DNA of 9,815 nt from Calditrichota bacterium (GCA_020057985.1 JAGVEU010000289.1:1-9815), one strand, 5' to 3'; positions 1-5,788 are shown, numbered from the stretch's first letter. Made by a program: numbers and translations. The notes: generated by a model not told the origin, from the letters alone.

Positions 1-617
1 ATATTTGCGGTGTTCTTGCTAAACTCTCACGCGAGCACATTCCGCCAGAGAGCGCCTTTAATAACAAGACAACAATTCGAATTGAGCGGATGGATAGGGT
101 TCTTTCCTTAGGCCCGGATAGCAAACCGATGGGACCTCAGCAACAAGGCGGAGTTTGGAAAAGGACACTTTGCGAACCGTGCAATAACCGAACGGGACAT
201 TGGTACGGCGACAGTTATGTTAAGTGGTGCTACGAAGCAGTAGGTGTGCTTGAAAGATCGGCCTTCACCCCATGCTTGTCCCACTTGTACAAGATATATC
301 CCTTACGGTGCCTCAAGCAGGTCATAACGATGTTCTTTTCGGTGAATGGCTCGGGGTTTAGGAAAAAACATCCGGAGCTTGAGAAATTTGTACTCTGTCC
401 TCGTTCCAGATTTCTGCCTCCGAGATTTCGGATATTCTGTTACTTCACCGTCAGCCCATTCCTTCGATACTACGGGCAGCAAGTTGTCATGAAGGATTAT
501 GGGCACACTATAATAATCCCCTTTGCACAAGATACTGTGATTCTCTCAGACAAGGTCGGCTGTAAGCAGACCGACACTGCAAAAACATCTCAGAAAGACC
601 TCGGCAACATGCCCTGA
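1..617 (+). CDS. HNH-like zinc-finger protein, 5'-truncated by window edge
   Basis: The frame is open from base 3 to the TGA at 615-617, giving 204 visible residues, so the gene starts upstream and the ATG at 90 is internal. The first residues read CG, then LSREHIPP, followed about 45 residues later by LCEPCNNRTG. A Cys pair, then a Glu-His dyad, then CxxCN is the arrangement of HNH-type (treble-clef) nuclease families such as HNH_5; the first CxxC is probably cut in half by the window edge. The following part (WYGDSYVKW, then LKQVITMFFSVNG around residues 105-117 and a Pro/Phe/Arg-rich C-terminal half) is not a domain I can name. DNA binding or cleavage is inferred from the zinc-ligand pattern only. 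It could instead be a non-catalytic zinc-ribbon protein. It is the only gene upstream of the RAYT region and shows no sign of coupling to it. Confidence 0.6.
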   Translation, partial: ICGVLAKLSREHIPPESAFNNKTTIRIERMDRVLSLGPDSKPMGPQQQGGVWKRTLCEPCNNRTGHWYGDSYVKWCYEAVGVLERSAFTPCLSHLYKIYPLRCLKQVITMFFSVNGSGFRKKHPELEKFVLCPRSRFLPPRFRIFCYFTVSPFLRYYGQQVVMKDYGHTIIIPFAQDTVILSDKVGCKQTDTAKTSQKDLGNMP

Positions 618-747
618 TGTGAAGGGAGATCTGACGCAAGAGCCATTCTTCGCAAATGTTCGTGGGTGGGGGAGTTTAATTATTGGGACAATCTCGATTT
701 TTTGCTGTGGTGCTGATTAGTCTATGTATGAAGTGCATTCCAAATCT

Positions 748-771
748 CTAGTGTCGGCCTCTGGCCGTCTT
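748..771 (-). repeat. REP-like palindromic repeat, copy A (inverted orientation)
   Basis: This is the reverse complement of the repeat found at 820, 897 and 1459. The core is CGGCC-AGA-GGCCG, a 5-bp stem with a 3-base loop, with a CTAGG-type tail. Copies A and B face each other across about 50 bases, the layout of a BIME (paired REPs). In the gap between genes, 618-747 upstream of this copy holds nothing I recognise. Confidence 0.8.
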
Positions 772-819
772 CTCGAATTGCGAATTTGCCACAGAATCCA
801 TTTCCCCCATGTCCTCCGA

Positions 820-846
820 AAGACGGCCAGAGGCCGACACTAGGGG
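820..846 (+). repeat. REP-like palindromic repeat, copy B
   Basis: Contains AGACGGCCAGAGGCCGACA followed by CTAGGGG. Similarity to copy C extends about 26 bases leftward (794-846 versus 871-922, with the shared stretch CATGTCCT), so B and C are a tandem duplication with a 76-base period rather than two independent short repeats. Confidence 0.85.
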
Positions 847-896
847 TGGGGATTGCGTGTCTTGCATGCGGAATCATTCCCCTCATGTCCTATGAA

Positions 897-922
897 AGAC
901 GGCCAGTGGCCGACACTAGGGG
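897..922 (+). repeat. REP-like palindromic repeat, copy C
   Basis: Same repeat as copy B, with AGT instead of AGA in the loop, so the CGGCC/GGCCG stem is intact. It is the last copy before the RAYT gene and lies 50 bases from its start codon. It is a plausible left-end recognition hairpin for that transposase. Confidence 0.85.
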
Positions 923-971
923 ACTGTGGAATTGTTCTATACCTTATGGGGAACAATAGGAAATACGTACC

Positions 972-1436
972 ATGAGCATGTGGCGGGTTCCGCAGAACCG
1001 CAAACTCAGTGATGTAACATTTTTCGTGACGGCTTCGCTTCTGAGAAGATCCCCAATATTCGGTCAGACAAAGGCGGCGCAGATCGCGCTCGACTCACTG
1101 CAATTTTTTCGGAAAAGAGGAGAGATTATACTGTATGGATATGTCATCATGCCCGATCACGTACATTTTGTGGCGAGAATTCTTGTGCCACACACGTTAC
1201 CAGACATCATGCGGCGGTTCAAGAACTTTGTTGCTCATGAACTGAGCAAGGGGCCGATTTGGGAGAAGGGGTACATTTCGGCAGCCATACCCAACGAGAT
1301 TGTCTATGCACAGAAATTGAATTACTTACACTACAATCCGGTCAAGGCTGGGCTCGTGACCGAGGCCGAACAGTTTGAATTCTCCAGTGCAAAGGAATAC
1401 AGCAAGGGCGAACCGTATCAGACGATAGATTCGTAG
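972..1436 (+). CDS. RAYT: REP-associated Y1/HUH tyrosine transposase (IS200-like)
   Basis: The 154-residue protein belongs to the Y1 transposase superfamily (TnpA_REP type), single-strand DNA nucleases that cut and rejoin at hairpins. The HUH metal-binding motif is HVH at residues 63-65 within YGYVIMPDHVHF. Candidate catalytic tyrosines are Y118 and Y121 in NYLHYNPVKAG, the block where this family places its nucleophile. IWEKGYISAAI (96-106) corresponds to the usual W-x-x-x-[FY]-x-D segment but lacks the Asp. Length fits a RAYT. An AGG lies 11 bases before ATG 972; ATG 978 is an alternative start. The gene is flanked by four copies of one small palindrome, as expected for domesticated RAYTs that mobilise or maintain REPs in trans. 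No tnpB partner is present. Assignment as a RAYT is firm; whether it is active is unknown. Confidence 0.92.
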   Translation: MSMWRVPQNRKLSDVTFFVTASLLRRSPIFGQTKAAQIALDSLQFFRKRGEIILYGYVIMPDHVHFVARILVPHTLPDIMRRFKNFVAHELSKGPIWEKGYISAAIPNEIVYAQKLNYLHYNPVKAGLVTEAEQFEFSSAKEYSKGEPYQTIDS

Positions 1437-1458
1437 ATGATGTGGACAGAAATGAAAC

Positions 1459-1482
1459 AGACGGCCAGAGGCCGACAGTAGG
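1459..1482 (+). repeat. REP-like palindromic repeat, copy D, abutting the lipid kinase start
   Basis: Contains AGACGGCCAGAGGCCGACA and then GTAGG (copy B has CTAGG). It begins 23 bases after the RAYT stop and ends 4 bases before the ATG at 1487. Its terminal TAGG, plus the next base, makes the AGGA that is the only Shine-Dalgarno-like sequence in front of the lipid kinase. With copy C it brackets the RAYT in direct orientation, so 897-1482 is a candidate transposable unit. Confidence 0.8.
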
Positions 1483-1486
1483 ATCC

Positions 1487-2380
1487 ATGCCTCACCTGTT
1501 TTCTCCTGAACATACTGCTGTCATCTATAATCCGATGTCGGGGACAGCCAAGACCAAACCGCTCGTGAAGAAAATGATTGCCCTGCTTGAACAGCGCGGA
1601 TATCATGTGACGCGGACGGAGCGGGCCGGTCATGCGACAGTACTCGCGGAGGATGCAGCGCGGGCAGGCAGCGAGGCTGTGATTGTCATCGGCGGGGATG
1701 GGACGCTGTACGAGAGTATTGCGCGGCTGCCTGAGCATGTACGGATCGCCTATTTTCCGGGCGGATCGGCGAATTTGTTTGCTCTGAACATGAACCTGCC
1801 GCAACAGCCTGAGTCATGGCTGCAATTGTTGGAGTCGGGAGCAACAGTGCCGGTCAGATTCGGATTGTGCAACGACCGACCGTGGGCCAGCGTGGCCTCC
1901 GCAGGATTCGATGCGCAGGTGGTGGCTCAAACGGGAACCCAACTCAAGCGCGTGCTCAATCAAGGCGCCTACGCGGCGCAGTTTCTTGCGAGTCTGCTGA
2001 CCTATGAAGCCCCGAAGTTTGCAGTCAGTATTGACGGGGCGCACGTCGAAGAGAATGTGTTAGGAGTCATGGTCAGTCGCGGGATTTATTATGGCGGGGC
2101 GTATCGCGTGTTTCCGCACCATGATTCACACAAGTCTCAGCTCTCGTACTTGATTCTGAGCGGGAAATTCAAGTGGCCGCTTGGAAAATACGCAGTGGGA
2201 GTGTTGTTTCAGACGTTGTCCACGATGAGTGGAGTCACAAGCGGAACCGCTCAGAGCATTCGGGTGGAGACTCAGCCGCCGGCGTATGTGCAACTGGATG
2301 GTGATTTGTATGGAACGACGCCGGTGACTTTCTCGGTGGAGTCTTGCGAGCGAAGCGTGCTGGCAGGAAACGAGAAATGA
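1487..2380 (+). CDS. Diacylglycerol kinase family lipid kinase (DagK catalytic domain)
   Basis: The 297-residue product belongs to the bacterial DAGK/YegS/BmrU family, cytoplasmic or membrane-associated kinases that phosphorylate diacylglycerol or related lipids using ATP. Visible motifs are VIYNPMSG (12-19, the N-terminal strand and phosphate loop), IGGDGTLYE (68-76, the nucleotide-binding GGDGT signature) and PGGSANLFA (91-99, matching the family's G-T-x-N-D-F-A block with S-A-N-L). The C-terminal beta domain includes PAYVQLDGD, the usual D-G-E-type block. The open frame runs back to GTG 1442, but those 15 codons are REP copy D translated, so ATG 1487 is chosen. Length is normal. The last codons (AGNEK) come from a purine-rich tandem repeat that crosses the stop. 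The lipid substrate cannot be read from sequence. Confidence 0.9.
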   Translation: MPHLFSPEHTAVIYNPMSGTAKTKPLVKKMIALLEQRGYHVTRTERAGHATVLAEDAARAGSEAVIVIGGDGTLYESIARLPEHVRIAYFPGGSANLFALNMNLPQQPESWLQLLESGATVPVRFGLCNDRPWASVASAGFDAQVVAQTGTQLKRVLNQGAYAAQFLASLLTYEAPKFAVSIDGAHVEENVLGVMVSRGIYYGGAYRVFPHHDSHKSQLSYLILSGKFKWPLGKYAVGVLFQTLSTMSGVTSGTAQSIRVETQPPAYVQLDGDLYGTTPVTFSVESCERSVLAGNEK

Positions 2381-2400
2381 GAAATTAGAAACGAGAAGAA
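2367..2400 (+). repeat. Purine-rich 21-bp direct repeat crossing the lipid kinase stop codon
   Basis: GAAACGAGAA occurs at 2367-2376 and again at 2388-2397, a 21-base period, with GAGAAATTA between. The first unit encodes the last residues (NEK) and the TGA at 2378-2380; the second lies outside the gene. Confidence 0.6.
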
Positions 2401-2401
2401 G

Positions 2402-2441
2402 AACCCCCCTTTTGTCCCCCCGTGAACGGGGGGAGAGGATT
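2402..2441 (+). repeat. 40-bp GC-palindrome repeat, copy 1 (left boundary of MNT-HEPN module)
   Basis: Reads AACCCCCCTTTT, then G-TCCCCCC, GTGAACGG and a GGGGAGAGGATT arm. The C-run and G-run form a strong hairpin around GTGAAC. It matches 3155-3194 at 36 of 40 positions, all four differences being G here and A there. The right arm supplies the GGAGAGG Shine-Dalgarno of the next gene (spacer about 7). A third, diverged copy is at 4538. Confidence 0.9.
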
Positions 2442-2445
2442 GGAC

Positions 2446-2769
2446 ATGACAGAGCGAATACGAATTATTCTTGCGGACTTTCGGAAGCGATTGGAAGAAC
2501 TCTACGGAGACCGACTGGACCGGTTGGTGCTATTCGGTTCGCAGGCTCGCGGAGATGCGGAGCCGGATTCCGATATTGACATGCTTGTGGTGCTGAAGGG
2601 GCAGGTTGTGTTCGGAGAAGAGATGTGGCGCACGAATGACATCAGAGGCGATGTCTCTCTTGAATACAACACCGTTGTTTCCTGTTTGTACATGTCAACG
2701 GAGCGCTTCCAACAGGATCTTGAAGAACCGTTACTACTCAATGTCCGTGACGAAGGAATCTTGGTATGA
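2446..2769 (+). CDS. mntA: Minimal nucleotidyltransferase (MntA-like antitoxin)
   Basis: The 107-residue protein is a minimal nucleotidyltransferase of the pol-beta superfamily. The signature GSx10DxD is complete: G31-S32 in VLFGSQARGD, then D43 and D45 in DSDIDMLVV. The C-terminal block NVRDEGILV is typical of the short MNT family. In characterised MntA-HepT pairs the MNT protein neutralises its HEPN partner by transferring AMP groups to it. Its stop overlaps the start of a HEPN gene (ATGA, 2766-2769), the classic organisation. The frame is open back to GTG 2422, but those codons lie in the GC-palindrome repeat; ATG 2446 has GGAGAGG at a good distance. Assignment to the MNT family is firm; the antitoxin role is inferred from family and context. 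Confidence 0.88.
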   Translation: MTERIRIILADFRKRLEELYGDRLDRLVLFGSQARGDAEPDSDIDMLVVLKGQVVFGEEMWRTNDIRGDVSLEYNTVVSCLYMSTERFQQDLEEPLLLNVRDEGILV

Positions 2770-3152
2770 CAGACAAACAGCGGGCTTTGCTTGACAAAGC
2801 GAAGAAGAGTTTGCGGTTTGCAGAACAGAACCTTCTTGCCGGAGGACCGGAGTTTGCCTCATCACGAGCCTACTACAGTATGTTCTATGTTGCTGAGGCA
2901 TTTTTGTTGAGCAAGGGTCTGACGTTTAAGAAACATTCGGCAGTTCATTCTGCATTCGGGCTCCACTTCGGCAACACGGATCAAACATTGCGCGAGTTTC
3001 ATCATCTCATGTTGACCGCACAGGAATCCCGAATGGTTGGCGATTATCTTACTGACGATATCGTACGCGATGTGGATGCGGCGGCACATATCGAAAACGC
3101 AAGGCGATTTATCGAGCTTGCGGAGAAGATGTTGGGCGAGGCACCCAACTAA
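2766..3152 (+). CDS. HEPN-domain protein (HepT-like / UPF0332) paired with MNT
   Basis: The 128-residue, largely helical protein matches the HEPN family PF05168/UPF0332. SSRAYYSMFYVAEAFLLSKG (32-51) is the conserved second helix, HSAVHSAFGLHF (57-68) the central block, and QESRMVGDYLTDD (86-98) the block that in this subfamily reads R-x-x-x-D-Y. HEPN partners of MNT proteins are RNases or RNA-binding toxins, but the RX4-6H nuclease motif of active HepT is not evident here: R89 is followed by D93-Y94 rather than a His. It may therefore be a non-nuclease HEPN or use another site. Start ATG 2766 overlaps the MNT stop, indicating translational coupling. The gene ends 2 bases before the second 40-bp repeat. 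Confidence 0.88.
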   Translation: MTDKQRALLDKAKKSLRFAEQNLLAGGPEFASSRAYYSMFYVAEAFLLSKGLTFKKHSAVHSAFGLHFGNTDQTLREFHHLMLTAQESRMVGDYLTDDIVRDVDAAAHIENARRFIELAEKMLGEAPN

Positions 3153-3154
3153 TT

Positions 3155-3194
3155 AACCCCCCTTTTATCCCCCCGTGAACGGAGGGAAAAGATT
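3155..3194 (+). repeat. 40-bp GC-palindrome repeat, copy 2 (right boundary of MNT-HEPN module)
   Basis: Direct repeat of 2402-2441 with four substitutions. It sits in the same position relative to the next gene: 3 bases separate its GATT end from ATG 3198, compared with 4 bases for copy 1. The GGAGG in its right arm is the only Shine-Dalgarno candidate for the SRPBCC gene, though at a long spacing of about 12 bases. Confidence 0.9.
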
Positions 3195-3197
3195 GCT

Positions 3198-3614
3198 ATG
3201 AATTCATTTGAACTGAAAATACCGATTAAAGCTTTGCCGTCGCGGGTGTTTGATGTGCTGACGAACCCGCAATTCATCACGGACTGGGATACCTGCGCGT
3301 GGGCGCATAATGACATGTGTTTGGGCGGCAAACTGCGCAAGCGCGACGAGGAAGGCGAACTCTTTGAAGGCGATATTCTGCTCTGGGAGCCGCCTTATCA
3401 ATTTGCGATCACCTGGCCGGTGCAGGTGGATATCGAAGAACCGGAACAGGGACGATTTCTGGCGCGACTTGAATTTCGCATTAAGGGTGCGGCGGGCGGT
3501 TCGATGCTCTTCATGCGTGCGGAGGGATTTCCCACAGAAGATCTTGCCGAGCGCGAGCAGAACAACTGGGGAGGTTGGTTTTTGGACAAGATCCGGAAAG
3601 TAGCAGAGAAGTAG
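3198..3614 (+). CDS. SRPBCC / AHSA1-like domain protein
   Basis: The 138-residue protein has the layout of the START/Bet v1-like SRPBCC superfamily, closest to AHSA1 (Activator of Hsp90 ATPase homologue 1-like): an N-terminal strand (FELKIPIKALPSRVFDVLTN), the helix-loop with a conserved W (FITDWDT, 26-32), the GG hairpin (LGGKLRKRDEEG), WEPPYQFAITWPV around residues 63-75, and a C-terminal amphipathic helix after NNWGGWFLDKI. These are cytoplasmic hydrophobic-ligand-binding folds with varied and mostly unknown roles in bacteria. It is complete, with ATG 3198 and TAG 3612-3614. It has no visible functional link to the HEPN module upstream; it may share a transcript through the short repeat-filled gap. 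Confidence 0.85.
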   Translation: MNSFELKIPIKALPSRVFDVLTNPQFITDWDTCAWAHNDMCLGGKLRKRDEEGELFEGDILLWEPPYQFAITWPVQVDIEEPEQGRFLARLEFRIKGAAGGSMLFMRAEGFPTEDLAEREQNNWGGWFLDKIRKVAEK

Positions 3615-3617
3615 GAA

Positions 3618-3632
3618 AAATCCAAAATCCAA
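3618..3632 (+). repeat. AT-rich inverted repeat flanking the four-helix-bundle gene, left arm
   Basis: AAATCCAAAATCCAA here matches the reverse complement of 4164-4178 at 14 of 15 positions. The arms lie 21 bases before the start codon and 12 bases after the stop of the broken gene, so they bracket it tightly. Confidence 0.6.
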
Positions 3633-3653
3633 GTACAGAACAGAAAAAACACA

Positions 3654-4151
3654 ATGGCAACAGTAAACAAACCGCCGAACTTTGTTTTGAGAACTCAAGA
3701 ATTTTCATTGCGGATTATTCGCTTATATAGCCATTCCCGAAAGTAAGTTGCGATGTTGTTCTTCGAGCACTGCCATTACTAGGCAGTACCGTCCTCGGTG
3801 CTGCTCCGCGACCCGATGGGATCTGTGATCGCAACCCACTTTCGGGAACTACTATATGTGTCATTGCCCAAGTCCACACTAGCGCAAGTTCTTGGCAAAC
3901 AGTTGTTGCGAGCGGGAACATCTGTAGGCGCGCATTACGCAGAAGCAAGCCATTCAAAGTCGTCTGCGGATTTCGTCAGCAAGATTGACGGCGCAAGGCA
4001 AGAAATGCAGGAAATGCTGTATTGGATTGAATTGGTCAAACGATCCGGCCTATTGAGTGAGCGACGACTGCAATCCCTAACTGAAGAAGCCCAAGAAATC
4101 AGGGCGATACTCATAACCATGTCTGCAAATGCAAAGCGAAGAAAATCCTGA
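3654..4151 (+). pseudogene. Four-helix-bundle protein (23S rRNA IVP / S23 family) disrupted by a MITE
   Basis: The 5' part (3654-3728) encodes 25 residues ending EFSLRIIRLY; the 3' part (3858-4151) continues with VSLPKSTLAQVLGKQLLRAG, then TSVGAHYAEASHSKSSADF and MLYWIELV, the hallmark blocks of the four-helix-bundle family (TIGR02436, 23S intervening-sequence protein). Removing 127 bases plus one TA copy restores RLYVSLPKS in frame and a 122-residue protein of normal length. The insertion adds 129 bases, so the frame is kept, but the element brings stops TAA at 3744 and TAG at 3780. The present product would be 30 residues. The open frame from GTG 3798 into the 3' part begins inside the element and lacks helix 1, so it is probably not functional. 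The family's role is unknown; it is related in fold to the Avd accessory protein of diversity-generating retroelements. Confidence 0.9.
3728..3854. mobile_element. MITE-like element, copy 1, inserted in four-helix-bundle gene
   Basis: The 127-bp non-coding element has 27-bp terminal inverted repeats (3728-3754 and 3828-3854) matching at 22 of 27 positions, with shared blocks TAG, TTCCCGAAAGT and GTTGCGAT. TA at 3726-3727 and 3855-3856 is the target-site duplication (ATAT-ATAT is an equivalent reading). TA duplication is the habit of IS630/Tc1-mariner transposases, so the element would be mobilised in trans by such an enzyme encoded elsewhere. The interior has a hairpin ACTGCC-ATTACTA-... closing with GGCAGT (3769-3788). 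A diverged relative is at 9654-9811. The interrupted gene reads through perfectly when the element is removed, which fixes both ends. Confidence 0.85.
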
Positions 4152-4163
4152 GTAACTCTTTAT

Positions 4164-4178
4164 TTGAATTTTGGATTT
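4164..4178 (-). repeat. AT-rich inverted repeat flanking the four-helix-bundle gene, right arm
   Basis: TTGAATTTTGGATTT is the partner of 3618-3632 with one mismatch. It lies between the broken gene and the YciI-like gene. Confidence 0.6.
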
Positions 4179-4208
4179 CGTATTTTTTACTACACGGGGC
4201 GATTCAAG

Positions 4209-4520
4209 ATGTCATTTTATCAAGTTCATTTCGCGCCTGTACCGGGTGCAACAAAGAAACACTATCGGGCAATTCAACCGGCAATCACAGAACGATTGCA
4301 TGAGATGATACGACGCGGCCAACTTCTGATGGCGGGGCGATATGCGGAGACCGTCGGCGGCGAATGGCTGCTCAGAGCCAAGAACAAGCACGAAGTCGAA
4401 CGCATGGCTATGGACAATCCAGCCGTGAAGTGCAACCTCGTAACCTATAAGATTCGCGAGATTGTTGACGTTCTCGGTCCCTTGACGCGGGAGGCGATGG
4501 CTCAGACAGAGGAATCGTAG
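4209..4520 (+). CDS. YciI-like (YCII family) small protein
   Basis: The 103-residue product has the ferredoxin-like layout of YCII-related proteins: strand FYQVHFAPV, helix IQPAITERLHEMIRRGQLLMAGRY (residues 23-46, aligning with the family's R-P-x-H-L...G-x-L-L-x-A-G block), strand EWLLRAKN, helix HEVERMAMDNPAVKCNL (family D-P-[FY]-V), and strand VTYKIREIVDVL. The His usually conserved in the first helix is replaced (QPAIT), which may mean altered or lost activity. Members are small cytoplasmic proteins of uncertain role, some linked to chlorinated-compound breakdown or fused to regulators. The frame is open to TTG 4164, but that lies in the AT-rich inverted repeat, so ATG 4209 is chosen although no good Shine-Dalgarno is seen. 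A diverged dimeric alpha-beta barrel protein is the alternative. Confidence 0.7.
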   Translation: MSFYQVHFAPVPGATKKHYRAIQPAITERLHEMIRRGQLLMAGRYAETVGGEWLLRAKNKHEVERMAMDNPAVKCNLVTYKIREIVDVLGPLTREAMAQTEES

Positions 4521-4537
4521 CCAGAAAGAAGATCTTA

Positions 4538-4569
4538 CCTCCATTGTCCCCCCACTGAAGCGGAGGGAG
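4538..4569 (+). repeat. GC-palindrome repeat, copy 3 (diverged)
   Basis: CCTCC-ATTG-TCCCCCC-ACTGAAGC-GGAGGGAG is recognisably the same element as 2402-2441 and 3155-3194, but without the leading CCCCCCTTTT and with ACTGAAGC in place of GTGAAC. The C/G arms still pair. Unlike the other copies it lies 85 bases from the next start codon, so it cannot serve as its ribosome-binding site. Confidence 0.7.
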
Positions 4570-4654
4570 AAGCAATTTACAATAAACTCGTCGCTATCAT
4601 GCGGCAACACAAATCACTTATCGGCAGGATCTTGGGTCTTGCAGAAAGAACAAC

Positions 4655-5788
4655 ATGAAAAAACCTGAAATCCTTATCATTGGAGCCGGTCTGATGGGGC
4701 GCGCTGCCGCGTACTTTTTTCAGAATCACCCAGACGGCCCTTATCGTGTCCTACTTTCGGACGAGAATGAATCCACGCTGGACAGCGCTGAAAAAGTACT
4801 TTCCCCCGGCGGCCACGTGGATACCATGCGACTCGACGTTACACGCAGCGACAGCCTGATTCGTGCCCTAACCGGTGCCCGGGTGTGTCTGTCTTGTGCG
4901 CCGTATTTTCTGAATCCCACCATTGCCCGCGCCTGTATGAAACTGGGAGTATCCTATGTTGACCTCGGAATGAATCCGGAGGTGACCGATGAAATCCTGG
5001 CCCTCGACTCCACAGCGCAGGCTCGCGGAGTGACCCTAATCCCGGACACGGGATTTTCGCCCGGCTTACTCAACATTTTTGTGTGGGAACTGGTGAACCG
5101 GTTTGGTAAGTGCGATGAGGTCCGTCTATGGGCTGGCGGTTTACCGCAAGTTCCCACCGGGCCGCTGAAGTATACTCAGTTCTTTTCGATTCACGGGCTG
5201 GTCAATGAGTATTTTGACGATGCGCGGGAGATCCGGGACGGCAAGATGGTTACTGTGCCTTCACTTTCGGATCTTGAAACCATCGAGTTCCCCGGACTGG
5301 GAACATTTGAGGCTTTTGTAACCTCGGGCGGCACCTCGACACTACCCCGCACACTTGCCGGAAAAGTACGCCGACTCAGTTATAAGACAATTCGCTATCC
5401 CGGCCACATGGCAGCCCTACAGAGCCTCCGCGATCTCGGCCTTGCAGAAGAAAAGACATACTCGTTTGGTACTTGTGAACTCAGTCCACGGGAAATGCTG
5501 GTCAAGGTACTTGAGGACAGGTTGCCCAAGCAAGTGCCGGACATGGTTCTGATTCGTGCCGTGGCCCGAGGAGATAAAAGCCGCGAAGAGAAGATCGAAC
5601 AGATTGTCAAGCAAAACGAAAAAACCGGACTCTCGGCGATGGCACAGCTCGTTGGCTTTCCCGGCGCGGCCGTCGCTCTCGCGGTTTATCAAGGGAAGGT
5701 CACTCCGGGCGCGCACGCACAGGAGCGAGTGATTTCCTTTGCCTGGATGCAGTCGCAGTTGGCGGGTTTTGGGATTTCATTCAAGTGA
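4655..5788 (+). CDS. Saccharopine dehydrogenase family oxidoreductase (lysine 6-dehydrogenase-like)
   Basis: The 377-residue protein starts with a Rossmann nucleotide-binding motif IIGAGLMGRAAAYFF (8-22) and carries the family block LSCAPYFLNPTIARACMKLG followed by VSYVDLGMNPEV. GVTLIPDTGFSPGLLNIFVW begins the catalytic/C-terminal domain (the D-x-G-x-x-P-G-x-x-N signature). Length is close to that of lysine 6-dehydrogenase and short saccharopine reductases, NAD(P)-dependent enzymes that act on lysine or saccharopine-like imines in the cytoplasm. KYTQFFSIHGLVNEYFD and PGHMAALQSLRDLGL fit the C-terminal domain PF16653. The exact substrate is not determinable. ATG 4655 is preceded by a modest GAAAGAA purine run. 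Nothing nearby belongs to a lysine pathway, so context does not help; carboxynorspermidine-synthase-like activity is a less likely option. Confidence 0.87.
   Translation: MKKPEILIIGAGLMGRAAAYFFQNHPDGPYRVLLSDENESTLDSAEKVLSPGGHVDTMRLDVTRSDSLIRALTGARVCLSCAPYFLNPTIARACMKLGVSYVDLGMNPEVTDEILALDSTAQARGVTLIPDTGFSPGLLNIFVWELVNRFGKCDEVRLWAGGLPQVPTGPLKYTQFFSIHGLVNEYFDDAREIRDGKMVTVPSLSDLETIEFPGLGTFEAFVTSGGTSTLPRTLAGKVRRLSYKTIRYPGHMAALQSLRDLGLAEEKTYSFGTCELSPREMLVKVLEDRLPKQVPDMVLIRAVARGDKSREEKIEQIVKQNEKTGLSAMAQLVGFPGAAVALAVYQGKVTPGAHAQERVISFAWMQSQLAGFGISFK

Noticed and set aside
748..1482. CRISPR-like array of the 24-bp repeat
   Set aside because: Copies are unevenly spaced, include one inverted copy, and surround a RAYT; no cas genes.
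1442..1486. GTG start at 1442 for the lipid kinase
   Set aside because: The 15 extra codons are REP copy D translated; ATG 1487 starts close to the first conserved strand as in the family.
2422..2445. GTG start at 2422 for the nucleotidyltransferase
   Set aside because: It lies in the loop of the GC palindrome; its codons (NGGRGLD) are repeat sequence, and ATG 2446 has a well-placed Shine-Dalgarno.
3798..3857. Intact 117-residue gene starting at GTG 3798
   Set aside because: The start and the first residues come from the MITE; helix 1 of the family is replaced, so it is the tail of a disrupted gene.
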